This document shows, in pieces, positions 23,153 through 30,612 of a stretch of 33,883 bases of DNA. Source of the stretch: a virus; the IMG/VR virus record IMGVR_UViG_3300036719_003046, positions 1 to 33,883 of that record. One strand, written 5' to 3'. The notes under the pieces are model-generated. The model saw only the letters and a list, made by a program, of their open reading frames with translations, did not search any database and was not told where the DNA came from. Both the position numbers and the translations under genes were made by a program. Position 1 is the stretch's first letter. Every line of letters starts with the position of its first letter.

Positions 23153-23923
23153 TTAAGATTTTACTGCCATTCTTTGCGATACAAGGTTCCACTCATAGAG
23201 GTCGGAAAGCTTCACTGCATCGTATCTAGCGATAGCAATTCTTCTTTCGTTGTAATACTCTGCTCTTCTGTCTCTTTTATCGCCAAGACTTCCCCTGCGA
23301 GAGGGTGGTAAGCTGATTAGGTCTTTCCATCTTAGATAGGCGATAACCGCCTCCTTGAACTGGATGGGTACAAAGTATTCTCCACCAGAAACGGGTGAGG
23401 CTATATACTCCAGCATCACATATTCAAATTCGTAGTATTCGTCTAGTACGATAACTCCATTTTTGTTGTCAATCTTGAACGACCCGACGAAGGGTGAGCC
23501 GCTGGGCAGTCCGTATAGGTTGCTTAGCCCGTAGCCGTTCCAGAAGTTCCACCAGACAATTCCTTGTGGGCTATAGCCTGTTACGATGGACGGGTCTTGT
23601 GTTTGGGCAAGGCGATTGGGTTGCATATCAAAGGCGGTAGTCAGGTTATTGTTAACCTGCAAGGGGATGATAGCACCTTCGTTGTTTAGGATGCCTACCT
23701 TGGTGTAGTTTAGGTAGTCTTCGGGAAGTGTTACCGTAAGGTTGGCGTTGACGGGGAGCTTGACTGACTTAACGCTATAAAAGAAGTCAAGGCCCATTTC
23801 GGTCATGGCTCTAAAAGCAAGATTCCAGCACTTAAAGTACTTGTGGTTGCCCTGCTCGGACTCTGTGAGGTAATCGGTGATTGCCTCATCTATTGTTACC
23901 CATTGTCTATTTTGTGTTGCCAT
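23153..23923 (-). CDS. Head-tail connector/tail protein, 256 aa
   Basis: This 256-aa protein has a helical N-terminus (TIDEAITDYLTESEQGNHKYF), a beta stretch with LTVTLPEDYLNYTKVGILN (~residues 58-77) and a helical, Arg-rich C-terminus (PSRRGSLGDKRDRRAEYYNE). This arrangement, with the PEDYLNYTKVG element, is familiar from connector or tail-tube-like proteins of short-tailed phages. It lies between the GroES gene and the tail-stump protein. The start is ATG at 23923; a copy of the dispersed motif fills the spacer immediately upstream and puts GGGGAAG 5 nt or less from the ATG, where it might also act as a purine-rich ribosome site. Confidence 0.6.
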   Translation of the reverse strand: MATQNRQWVTIDEAITDYLTESEQGNHKYFKCWNLAFRAMTEMGLDFFYSVKSVKLPVNANLTVTLPEDYLNYTKVGILNNEGAIIPLQVNNNLTTAFDMQPNRLAQTQDPSIVTGYSPQGIVWWNFWNGYGLSNLYGLPSGSPFVGSFKIDNKNGVIVLDEYYEFEYVMLEYIASPVSGGEYFVPIQFKEAVIAYLRWKDLISLPPSRRGSLGDKRDRRAEYYNERRIAIARYDAVKLSDLYEWNLVSQRMAVKS

Positions 23924-23924
23924 A

Positions 23925-23937
23925 TCTTCCCCTTACA
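23925..23937 (+). repeat. Intergenic copy of dispersed motif, abutting a start codon
   Basis: TCTTCCCCTTACA fills most of the 17-nt spacer between the GroES and the 256-aa genes. Read on the gene strand it gives TGTAAGGGGAAGATATGG, so the motif is next to the ATG at 23923 and may double as a purine-rich translation signal. Confidence 0.65.
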
Positions 23938-23940
23938 TTT

Positions 23941-24204
23941 TTATTCAGTCGCCAGTATTGCAGCGTCTTCCAACAAATAATGCCTTTCCCCTTCTACATC
24001 TACAGGTGTTCCCCAATCCTTAATTCGGTACGCCACTTGTCCGGGCTTAAGCTTCATCTTCTTTTCTCTACTACCTCTTCCCACAGCAATAATAGTAACC
24101 TTATTGCTTTCTTTTCTTGCTGATTCAGGTACAAATATGCCCCCCTCAGACAAAATATCTGGCGGGAAAGGCTTGATGAGTATTTGGTTACGTATTGGCT
24201 GCAT
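23941..24204 (-). CDS. groES: GroES-like co-chaperonin
   Basis: This 87-aa protein aligns with GroES: N-terminal IRNQILIKPF (beta strand), a mobile loop with SEGGIFVPESARKES (residues 19-33, compare SAGGIVLT in E. coli GroES), the IIAVGRG strand, KLKPGQVAYRIKDWGTPVDV (roof/core) and C-terminal YLLEDAAILA. GroES caps the host GroEL ring; phages such as T4 (gp31) supply their own to fold capsid protein. It lies inside the virion gene array and no GroEL is seen, so it presumably works with host GroEL. It is slightly shorter than the usual ~95 aa. The spacing to the 210-aa gene is 6 nt. Confidence 0.92.
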   Translation of the reverse strand: MQPIRNQILIKPFPPDILSEGGIFVPESARKESNKVTIIAVGRGSREKKMKLKPGQVAYRIKDWGTPVDVEGERHYLLEDAAILATE

Positions 24205-24210
24205 ATATAA

Positions 24211-24843
24211 TTAGTTTACTGCTAAATCTTGACCATCGTTAGCTAAATCTTTTGGAGTCTGTTTCATAAGCAACAACTGCTGTTGCACATACTGAATGAT
24301 AACAGGCATATAGTCGGAGGGAACGGTTAGTACACTATTTAGGCTTGAAGATAGTCCACCGCTCACCATTGTTACGCTGGCAGTATAGTTGCTCAAGATT
24401 AGATTGCTAATAACAAATACCTTGTCTCCCTCGCTATAGAATAAGGTCTTGCTTGGGATATGAGGCATGCTCTGAAAATACGTTTTTTGATTTTGTGTAA
24501 GGGGAATACACGGCTGTGATATCACGCCTTGGTCGTCCTTAAACTGAACGGTAGATATTCCCTCACTATATCCTATCCCTACGGGAACTTGGGGGAGGGT
24601 TATCTTCCAGAGGTTTCTTTCGTCTCTGACTGCAACCAAGTTCTTAAAAGTAGTATAAAAGCTATTGTTAACAAAGCTTATACCCTCCAGTTTTAGATTG
24701 TCTGTATAGTTTGTTCTTGCCGCTACGGCTATGCCCTGATCAATATACTGATTGACAAGCATCGGAGTAATAGAAGAATCCTCTTGGACGTATCCTCCGT
24801 AGACTTGTCTTAGAATTTGCTCTATTAGTTGCGCCCTTGTCAT
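24211..24843 (-). CDS. Head completion/connector protein, 210 aa
   Basis: This 210-aa protein begins MTRAQLIEQILRQVYGGYVQ, then helices and a beta-rich middle (LWKITLPQVPVGIGYSEGIS; GDKVFVISNLILSNYTASVT), and ends with a helix (YVQQQLLLMKQTPKDLANDG). Helical ends around a small beta core are usual for gateway/adaptor proteins that join portal and tail. It is set 13 nt after the 553-aa virion protein and 6 nt before GroES. No family is named with certainty. Confidence 0.55.
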   Translation of the reverse strand: MTRAQLIEQILRQVYGGYVQEDSSITPMLVNQYIDQGIAVAARTNYTDNLKLEGISFVNNSFYTTFKNLVAVRDERNLWKITLPQVPVGIGYSEGISTVQFKDDQGVISQPCIPLTQNQKTYFQSMPHIPSKTLFYSEGDKVFVISNLILSNYTASVTMVSGGLSSSLNSVLTVPSDYMPVIIQYVQQQLLLMKQTPKDLANDGQDLAVN

Positions 24844-24856
24844 TTTTTAATTTATT

Positions 24857-26518
24857 TTATCTACTTATTTCTTCCCAGTCTATAGAAGCAAATGCGCCTT
24901 CACCTCCAGATGTTGTGCCTACAGCTACTTCAAATGTAAGCTCAAAAGCCACTCCAGTTAGCGCGTTTCTTTCTAACTGATTAGAAAACAAAGCTTCTTT
25001 GAGAATATTAAGTGAAGGAGAACCTTGGTTAGAAGAATTTACAAATCCGCTAGCCAAAATCCTACCACCAGTTGCACTACTTCCTGTAAGGTTATATTCT
25101 ACAGAAGAATCGCCCGGAGCATTTAGCCAACTACCTCCAGTAGTTATAGCACCATTAACTATTCTCCATTGGTAGTTTTTACCATTACCTATTCCTAGAA
25201 AAGAAATAGCTGTTGCAATTACAATAGCATCAAGTCTTGTAGATTGAAGTCTTATACTCACAATTGGGTAATAAGTACCAGCTACAGCAAAAGTTCTTGC
25301 AGTAGTGATAGGTGTACTAATTGCTTGCTGCGATCCACGAAGTTCATATCCGCCCTCAGATATGACAGTAGAACAAATTTGTTTTAACGTGCTAGCTCCA
25401 GATGTCGCAGTTGTATTAAATACTTCACAACGAAGCGGCAATGATGCGCTTGTAATGTATGTGCTAGTGATAAGATTTGCGTGGTTAAATGTATGGCAAG
25501 TAATAAACTGCCCGTTAATAATGAATCCCATACGAACAGAACCAACACCTAGCCATTCAACGTCCATCCAATAAATCTGAGCCTTTGTCAAATCAAGCGT
25601 ATATCCAGAAGCGCCTGTACCATCTAACTTATCTCCGTTCCAATTAGCTTGTAAAACAGGAGTATTTACTAAAGAGCCAGTAACGATACTTCTTTCTACA
25701 AAAGATATACTACTATTTGCTTGTTCTAAATAAAAACCATTACTGGCTCCATAATACCCAACACGCTGAGTAAGTCCTGCCTTAGGGGCATTCATTACAA
25801 ATGTGTTCATTACAAGAAGCGACTTTCCCGGCTGATAAGAAAAAACTTTTATTGTTTCTCTTGTAACAGAAGATCCAGATGCTGCCGTAACATTTATATC
25901 AACAAGGCCCTGATTTGAATTAAATACGGCTGTACCGCCAGTAGCTGTTGCCGTAGACCACAAGTCATTGTCATCAAATCTATGGCTAGAATCAAATAAT
26001 GTAAATGGATTAGAAACCCTTAGTCGCCCAAAAGCATCTAATTGCGTTGGGGGTATAGTCACTTCAACTGGGCTACTAATGTTAGAAGCAGCCACCAAGC
26101 TGGATATAGTTTCTGCCACGGAATATGTTTTATTTTTATATTGGATATTTGAATTCACTCCAGCGGCAATATCTATGTATTCCCAGATAGCTATATTATT
26201 TACTGGGAAGGTGTATTGTACGCCTGCGGGAATTTGTGGGTCTTTATCTATTTCAATAACAGTTGCCTGCACTTGGCTAGTTGAACCAACATTTGCTGCT
26301 GTTAATAAATCGGTAAGTGTTTCGGATACGTAAAAAACTTGAGCCTGCAACTTATTGCTTGTAACTGGGTAGTAAAAAATAGCCGCATTTACGCTTGCAA
26401 AAAGAGGAAGTGTAGCTTCTTTAATCAAGAGATCACTTGTAAGAAAAGAAACCTGAATTGGATCAACCAATGGACTTCCATCTATTTGGTAAGCAGTTGC
26501 CTGAATTTGACTTGCCAT
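24857..26518 (-). CDS. Large virion protein with duplicated N-terminal domain
   Basis: This 553-aa protein carries two tandem ~70-aa domains: residues 1-72 (IQATAYQIDGSPLV...FYVSETLTDLLTAANVG) and ~80-148 (VQATVIEIDKDPQIP...YSVAETISSLVAASNI), evidently a duplication. Then RLRVSNPFTLFDSSHRFDDN (~165) leads into a long Ser/Thr/Gly-rich beta domain, probably a concanavalin/laminin-like jelly roll, up to the C-terminus (FASIDWEEISR). Virion surface or neck-fibre role is likely; the C-terminal beta domain could bind glycans. It has no signal peptide. The gene is poor in the dispersed motif, with one core only at its 3' end. Function is inferred from composition and place among connector genes. Confidence 0.6.
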   Translation of the reverse strand: MASQIQATAYQIDGSPLVDPIQVSFLTSDLLIKEATLPLFASVNAAIFYYPVTSNKLQAQVFYVSETLTDLLTAANVGSTSQVQATVIEIDKDPQIPAGVQYTFPVNNIAIWEYIDIAAGVNSNIQYKNKTYSVAETISSLVAASNISSPVEVTIPPTQLDAFGRLRVSNPFTLFDSSHRFDDNDLWSTATATGGTAVFNSNQGLVDINVTAASGSSVTRETIKVFSYQPGKSLLVMNTFVMNAPKAGLTQRVGYYGASNGFYLEQANSSISFVERSIVTGSLVNTPVLQANWNGDKLDGTGASGYTLDLTKAQIYWMDVEWLGVGSVRMGFIINGQFITCHTFNHANLITSTYITSASLPLRCEVFNTTATSGASTLKQICSTVISEGGYELRGSQQAISTPITTARTFAVAGTYYPIVSIRLQSTRLDAIVIATAISFLGIGNGKNYQWRIVNGAITTGGSWLNAPGDSSVEYNLTGSSATGGRILASGFVNSSNQGSPSLNILKEALFSNQLERNALTGVAFELTFEVAVGTTSGGEGAFASIDWEEISR

Positions 26519-26531
26519 TTTCTATCCTTTA

Positions 26532-27236
26532 TTACTGCCCTTGAAACTGAATTTGATTAGCGTATGCCGCCACATCATTGTACTGTAAATTTACGCCAAT
26601 TAATCGTAATGCGCGAGCAATAATTTCCATGATTGACACATCGTCCCAGACAGGCTGCACACTATTGGCTGCGCTATAAACAGGAACGCCGTTTCCGTCA
26701 AGCGTATAGCCCCACACCATATTGGGTGGTTCTATGATATAGCTTATTCTCGCTTGACCAATGCCGAAGGGTGCAAACTGAAAGCCGTTGTTTCTCAACA
26801 TATAAACAGGCCAGCTATCTATCGGGTCAATTACGCTATTGTAAATTGAGTAGAAATAGTGCTGCTGTACTTCTCTAATTCTTTCGTACCCGTAGGCACT
26901 CCACATTGCATCTGTTTGCATATAGGCCCCACCGCTTGGTAGCTGAGAGGCTGCGCTTGGGTAGGGGGAATATCCGCTACCGTCAACAGAAAGCCATGTT
27001 TCGTAAATAATCGGGGTGAGCCTCTGCCGCACCACTGCATTTTGGCCAAACTCAATGCGTGCGACAGGGCGTCCCGGTTGATACTGCTGAAAATTACCTA
27101 AAAGATAGGCGACATAGCTTTTTTGAGCTATATTAATAGAGTTGTTAAAGTCCTCTGGGCTAACGTAACCTTGTTGTAGGTTCTTGCTTACGGCATAAAG
27201 GACTATCTTGTATACATCATTAATATTGTACGCCAT
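26532..27236 (-). CDS. Head-tail connector/head completion protein, 234 aa
   Basis: This 234-aa protein starts MAYNINDVYKIVLYAVSKNL and has a helical N-terminus with QQGYVSPEDFNNSINIAQKS (~residues 21-41), an aromatic middle (YSPYPSAASQLPSGGAYMQT; YGYERIREVQQHYFYSIYNS) and a helical C-terminus (DVSIMEIIARALRLIGVNLQ) ending FQGQ. No signal or catalytic motif. Position after the capsid gene and tight spacing (11-13 nt) support a structural adaptor. I do not recognise a named family. Confidence 0.55.
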   Translation of the reverse strand: MAYNINDVYKIVLYAVSKNLQQGYVSPEDFNNSINIAQKSYVAYLLGNFQQYQPGRPVARIEFGQNAVVRQRLTPIIYETWLSVDGSGYSPYPSAASQLPSGGAYMQTDAMWSAYGYERIREVQQHYFYSIYNSVIDPIDSWPVYMLRNNGFQFAPFGIGQARISYIIEPPNMVWGYTLDGNGVPVYSAANSVQPVWDDVSIMEIIARALRLIGVNLQYNDVAAYANQIQFQGQ

Positions 27237-27247
27237 CTTTTATTTTT

Positions 27248-28138
27248 TTATGCGGTCTTTTGTAACTGATCTCTGAACGCCTCTCCGTCCTGAGAATTTG
27301 TCAGCGCCAAGTTCAGAAGATACTTTTCAGGGGTGTCCTGCTTTGACATAACGCCAATCAGACCGCCGCCGTTTGACCAGTATATCTTCCCCGGCTCCCG
27401 ACCAATCTCAATCTTAGAATCAAGAATTGCTCTTTTAATCAGCCACATAATATCAATTTCTCTCGAATCTTTTGTCTTTTGGAAATAGTCTGGGTTACGT
27501 TTTGCGTATACCATATATTCCCTGCGCAGTCCATCATCAGTCTTAGGCATACCGAGGTCATCAATCAATCGTAAACCCAAGAAAGCGGAATGCTTACGCA
27601 TTTTATCGGAAGGCATTTCTTTTGCAAGTATCGCCATCTCAAGCTCAAGGGCTTCTCTCTTAAAGAGTTCTTCTTGCTCTCTTGCTGGATCGTACTCGTA
27701 AAACTCAAACTGGCTTCCTGTTTTATTACTTGCACTACCTACATTATGCCTTGTAATGCGAGCAAACTCAAGGGCTGTCGTGTCCCATTCTGGGATACGC
27801 AGTATCTTGGTACCTCTCACAAACTGAAGGCTACGCAGGTTGTTTCTTACATACTCGGGTGTAATATCCTTTTGCTCTTTTACCCAAATAGTATCAACTC
27901 CTGAAAGCAGTCTGACGCGCTCCATTTTACTTGTCGCTGGATTGATAACGTCATCAATTCCCGGAACATGCACACCACCTCTTCTTGTTCTATTAATCAA
28001 CTTAAAGATGTGGTACTTCACCCCTCCCTCACTTTGCTGTCTTAATTCCGTTACCAATTCTTGTTCCCCTAAAGAAAGAGCTTCTGTGTTTTTCTGTTCG
28101 CCTCTAAGCGAAAACTGAACATCTGATAATTTTGCCAT
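27248..28138 (-). CDS. Conserved-looking structural protein after capsid gene, 296 aa
   Basis: This 296-aa protein has a helical, charged N-terminus (SLGEQELVTELRQQSEGGVK), a beta-like centre (LLSGVDTIWVKEQKDITPEY; FVRGTKILRIPEWD) and a helical second half (EEELFKREALELEMAILAKEM-like region near residues 165-185; YMVYAKRNPDYFQKTKDS). It ends DGEAFRDQLQKTA. It lacks membrane segments and recognisable catalytic residues. In order it is the first backbone gene after the capsid protein, separated from it only by endonuclease 2, so a head-associated function is likely. Family not recognised. Confidence 0.55.
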   Translation of the reverse strand: MAKLSDVQFSLRGEQKNTEALSLGEQELVTELRQQSEGGVKYHIFKLINRTRRGGVHVPGIDDVINPATSKMERVRLLSGVDTIWVKEQKDITPEYVRNNLRSLQFVRGTKILRIPEWDTTALEFARITRHNVGSASNKTGSQFEFYEYDPAREQEELFKREALELEMAILAKEMPSDKMRKHSAFLGLRLIDDLGMPKTDDGLRREYMVYAKRNPDYFQKTKDSREIDIMWLIKRAILDSKIEIGREPGKIYWSNGGGLIGVMSKQDTPEKYLLNLALTNSQDGEAFRDQLQKTA

Positions 28139-28165
28139 TTTAATTTTAATTTAATTGTTTACCAT

Positions 28166-29071
28166 TTAAGCTGCACGCCCCGCAATATGCGGGCGGTTTT
28201 GATTTAGAGAATCTTTGTAATAAAATTGATGGCCAGTCCTTATGGGCTTGCCGTTGTTGTACATTGCTGCACGATTGATAGTGGTTTTTGGGATAAGGAA
28301 ATACTCGGATGCTTCTTGTGCTGAGGGATGCTCCCACATCTTCCCCGACACTACGGTAATAATTGCACGTTTTACGGTTTGCTGCTTTACCTCAACCTCT
28401 ATTTTTAAGGGGTAATTTTCTGTTTTATTTCTAAATACATAACCTTTTGCATGGGTACGTTTTCCCGAAACAGAATTGTAAATATCCCTTGAAGAGCATT
28501 TGGTAAATTTAGTCGCTTCCGCGTAAGATTCAAATTCTCTTAAAAAAATTCCTTTATTATCGTAAACTAAAACAGGTTTAATTTTTTGAAGTCTACTTTT
28601 TTGAATACCCCATTCCGGAACCTTAATTCCATTTTGTTTATTGTATTCAGAAACTTCTTTAGATTTTCTGGCCTTAAATTCTTCAGTATGATGTTTCCCG
28701 TAAAAAGGATTACCATTTCCAGTAAACCTTTTAGCTTGCTTTTCCCTTCTTTTAATATCGTGCATCCAAGAACCATTGTTTCCATCGCCACCTTTTGTCA
28801 TATTCAATCCTCTTGGATATTCATAACAATAGGTTTTATAAAAGGCAATCCAGTAAATTTCCCTTTCATCCAATAAGCAATCCTCAACCTTTTCAATCAC
28901 TTCTAAAATGTGAGCATCCCAACTATACTTTCTTAAGCTATTGTGCAGCTTAATCTCCTTTCTGTTCTTCTTTATATCACACTTATAGGAATTAATTCTC
29001 TTGCGCAAATTTTGCGTTTGACCTATATAAAGGCGGCCAGAAGGACTTGATATTTTATAGATTACTCCCAT
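28166..29071 (-). CDS. GIY-YIG homing endonuclease 2 (NUMOD-type)
   Basis: This 301-aa protein has the GIY-YIG core VIYKI (3-7), LYIGQT (14-19), Arg25 and Glu71 in DEREIYWI. Residues ~95-135 resemble NUMOD3 (GNGNPFYGKHHTEEFKARKS), and two NUMOD1/IENR-like segments follow, ~170-210 (FLREFESYAEATKFTKCSSR) and ~245-290 (HPSAQEASEYFLIPKTTINR). It is AT-rich relative to the capsid gene and lies just after it, a frequent site for homing endonucleases because capsid genes are conserved. A 10-bp GNRA hairpin separates it from the capsid gene. Expected activity is site-specific double-strand cutting of endonuclease-free relatives. Confidence 0.92.
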   Translation of the reverse strand: MGVIYKISSPSGRLYIGQTQNLRKRINSYKCDIKKNRKEIKLHNSLRKYSWDAHILEVIEKVEDCLLDEREIYWIAFYKTYCYEYPRGLNMTKGGDGNNGSWMHDIKRREKQAKRFTGNGNPFYGKHHTEEFKARKSKEVSEYNKQNGIKVPEWGIQKSRLQKIKPVLVYDNKGIFLREFESYAEATKFTKCSSRDIYNSVSGKRTHAKGYVFRNKTENYPLKIEVEVKQQTVKRAIITVVSGKMWEHPSAQEASEYFLIPKTTINRAAMYNNGKPIRTGHQFYYKDSLNQNRPHIAGRAA

Positions 29072-29083
29072 TTTTTTTAAAGA

Positions 29084-29107
29084 GGGAGGCAGGTTTCCCT
29101 ACCTCCC
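29084..29107 (-). terminator. GNRA-capped hairpin after capsid gene
   Basis: On the minus strand GGGAGGTAGG-GAAA-CCTGCCTCCC forms a 10-bp stem with one G-U pair and a GAAA tetraloop. It lies between the capsid stop (29143) and the endonuclease 2 start (29071). It is followed by TCTTT then A-rich sequence, a weak U-tract, so it may be a leaky terminator or a stabiliser of the capsid mRNA 3' end. On the plus strand it is followed by TTTTTT, but no plus-strand gene is seen. Confidence 0.6.
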
Positions 29108-29142
29108 CTTTTTGTTTAAGTATCGCTTCTAACTAATTGAAA

Positions 29143-30579
29143 TTAAGAAGCTTGTACGATGACGAACTGGTTCGCGGCTGCAACTCTTGAGCCCCGATAG
29201 GTGATCATCTCCACGTTATCGTTCATCTGGCCAGTGGTTGGATTCTGAGAACCACCACCCCATTGCCAAACACGAATACCGTTACCAATAGTACCACCCT
29301 TAGGGGGTTGTTGGTACATGATTGTAATGTTCTTGTAGAGCTTGCTCGCGTCTTTAGCGTCGCGAGTTTCTCCTTGAGGACAGATCATTCCGAAGTTACG
29401 GAAGAAGTCTGTGTTAGGAGTTACTCCAGTCAAGAATTCGGTATTGAATGGACGATACTTCTTCACTTTGAAGTGGTAGCCATCGATTTGGATTGATTTA
29501 CAACCGTAGTTGATAGCGGCCTCTTCAGACTTTTCGTTGCTACCCCATACCCAAGCACCAGCAGGGTAAGCGGCGAACAATCCGTCAGAGAAGTTTTGGT
29601 TTTGGAAGATATCTTGCAACCAGAGGTTTTCAGATACGCAACCATTTACGTCCATGATACGAGTGATTTCGTGGATCTTGGCGATATCCAAGTTTCCGGG
29701 GGTGTAACCAACTGTTTCTCCGTCAGCGAGTACTTTGGGGATGATACCCTCAGAGCCTACTGAAGTAGAGGTGCTAAGACCTGAGTTGTTTACGATGTTA
29801 CCACGCATCAACTTCATCTCTACGTCGTCCTTGAAACGGATGTTTGACTTAACAAGTCCTTTCAGGGTGAAGAGGGAAGTCCCGGCTTGAGCTCCACCAG
29901 CAGGAACATCACCAGAGAAACCACCTGTGTAGTACACTTCGGTCATTTCGGCGAGGTCAGTTGCTGAGAAAGTCTCACGCATTTCGGTAATGGTGTTGGT
30001 GTACTTCTCGTCCAACTGAATCATAGGCTGATTAGTGTTAGAAGCCTCACCAGCATCCATGATACCACCGAAGATCAGGGTATCAGTAGCAAGGAAACTT
30101 CCGCTACCAGCAGAAGCCAGAGATTCGGTAGAGATCTTGGGACGAACGGTGAAGGTAAAGGCATTAGGAGTAGTTCCTGTGATTGCCAAGATTTGACCTT
30201 CTACGTTAGTTGAAGCTACACGAACAGTTTCACCGGGGCGCAGAGGAGCCTGAGTTCCGCTGTTGTAGTGATAACCAGCAGCCAGCGTAAGGGTGATAGT
30301 TGCACCAGCAGAAGCAGCTACGTTAGCAGCTGATTGGATACCAGTGATCAATTTACCACGGTTTTCAAACCAGAAGTAGTCACGGTTTTTAACCTCTTCC
30401 ATGCCAGCATAGGTAGAAAGCCACCAAGTGAAGTCTTCGCTACCATATTTTTCAACGTAGTTTTTGTAGTACTGTGGTGTCAATAGTTGAAGGTCGGACA
30501 CCAGTTGTCTCGTTACGCCACCCGCGATACTAATATTACCGGGTTGGAGTATATTCGAGGTAGGGATTCCAAGAGCCAT
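29143..30579 (-). CDS. Major capsid protein (probable)
   Basis: This 478-aa protein begins MALGIPTSNILQPGNISIAG and is rich in Gly/Ala/Thr with mixed alpha/beta character and no low-complexity parts, as expected for an HK97-fold capsid. Segments such as LRPGETVRVASTNVEGQILA (beta insertion, ~115-135), RGNIVNNSGLSTSTSVGSEG (~258-278) and the C-terminal NDNVEMITYRGSRVAAANQF fit a shell protein. It lies 33 nt downstream of a scaffold-like gene, and codon use looks the most even and GC-rich of the window, as in highly expressed genes. No prohead protease is seen. Identification rests on size, neighbours and general character; a structure prediction would settle it. Confidence 0.75.
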   Translation of the reverse strand: MALGIPTSNILQPGNISIAGGVTRQLVSDLQLLTPQYYKNYVEKYGSEDFTWWLSTYAGMEEVKNRDYFWFENRGKLITGIQSAANVAASAGATITLTLAAGYHYNSGTQAPLRPGETVRVASTNVEGQILAITGTTPNAFTFTVRPKISTESLASAGSGSFLATDTLIFGGIMDAGEASNTNQPMIQLDEKYTNTITEMRETFSATDLAEMTEVYYTGGFSGDVPAGGAQAGTSLFTLKGLVKSNIRFKDDVEMKLMRGNIVNNSGLSTSTSVGSEGIIPKVLADGETVGYTPGNLDIAKIHEITRIMDVNGCVSENLWLQDIFQNQNFSDGLFAAYPAGAWVWGSNEKSEEAAINYGCKSIQIDGYHFKVKKYRPFNTEFLTGVTPNTDFFRNFGMICPQGETRDAKDASKLYKNITIMYQQPPKGGTIGNGIRVWQWGGGSQNPTTGQMNDNVEMITYRGSRVAAANQFVIVQAS

Positions 30580-30612
30580 TGTCTTAAAATTTAATTGTTA
30601 ATGTTAATTGTT

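Noticed and set aside
28179-28193. CCCGCA-ATA-TGCGGG hairpin
   Set aside because: It is inside the last codons of endonuclease 2 and has no U-tract directly after it, so it is not called a terminator, although it could affect the mRNA 3' end.
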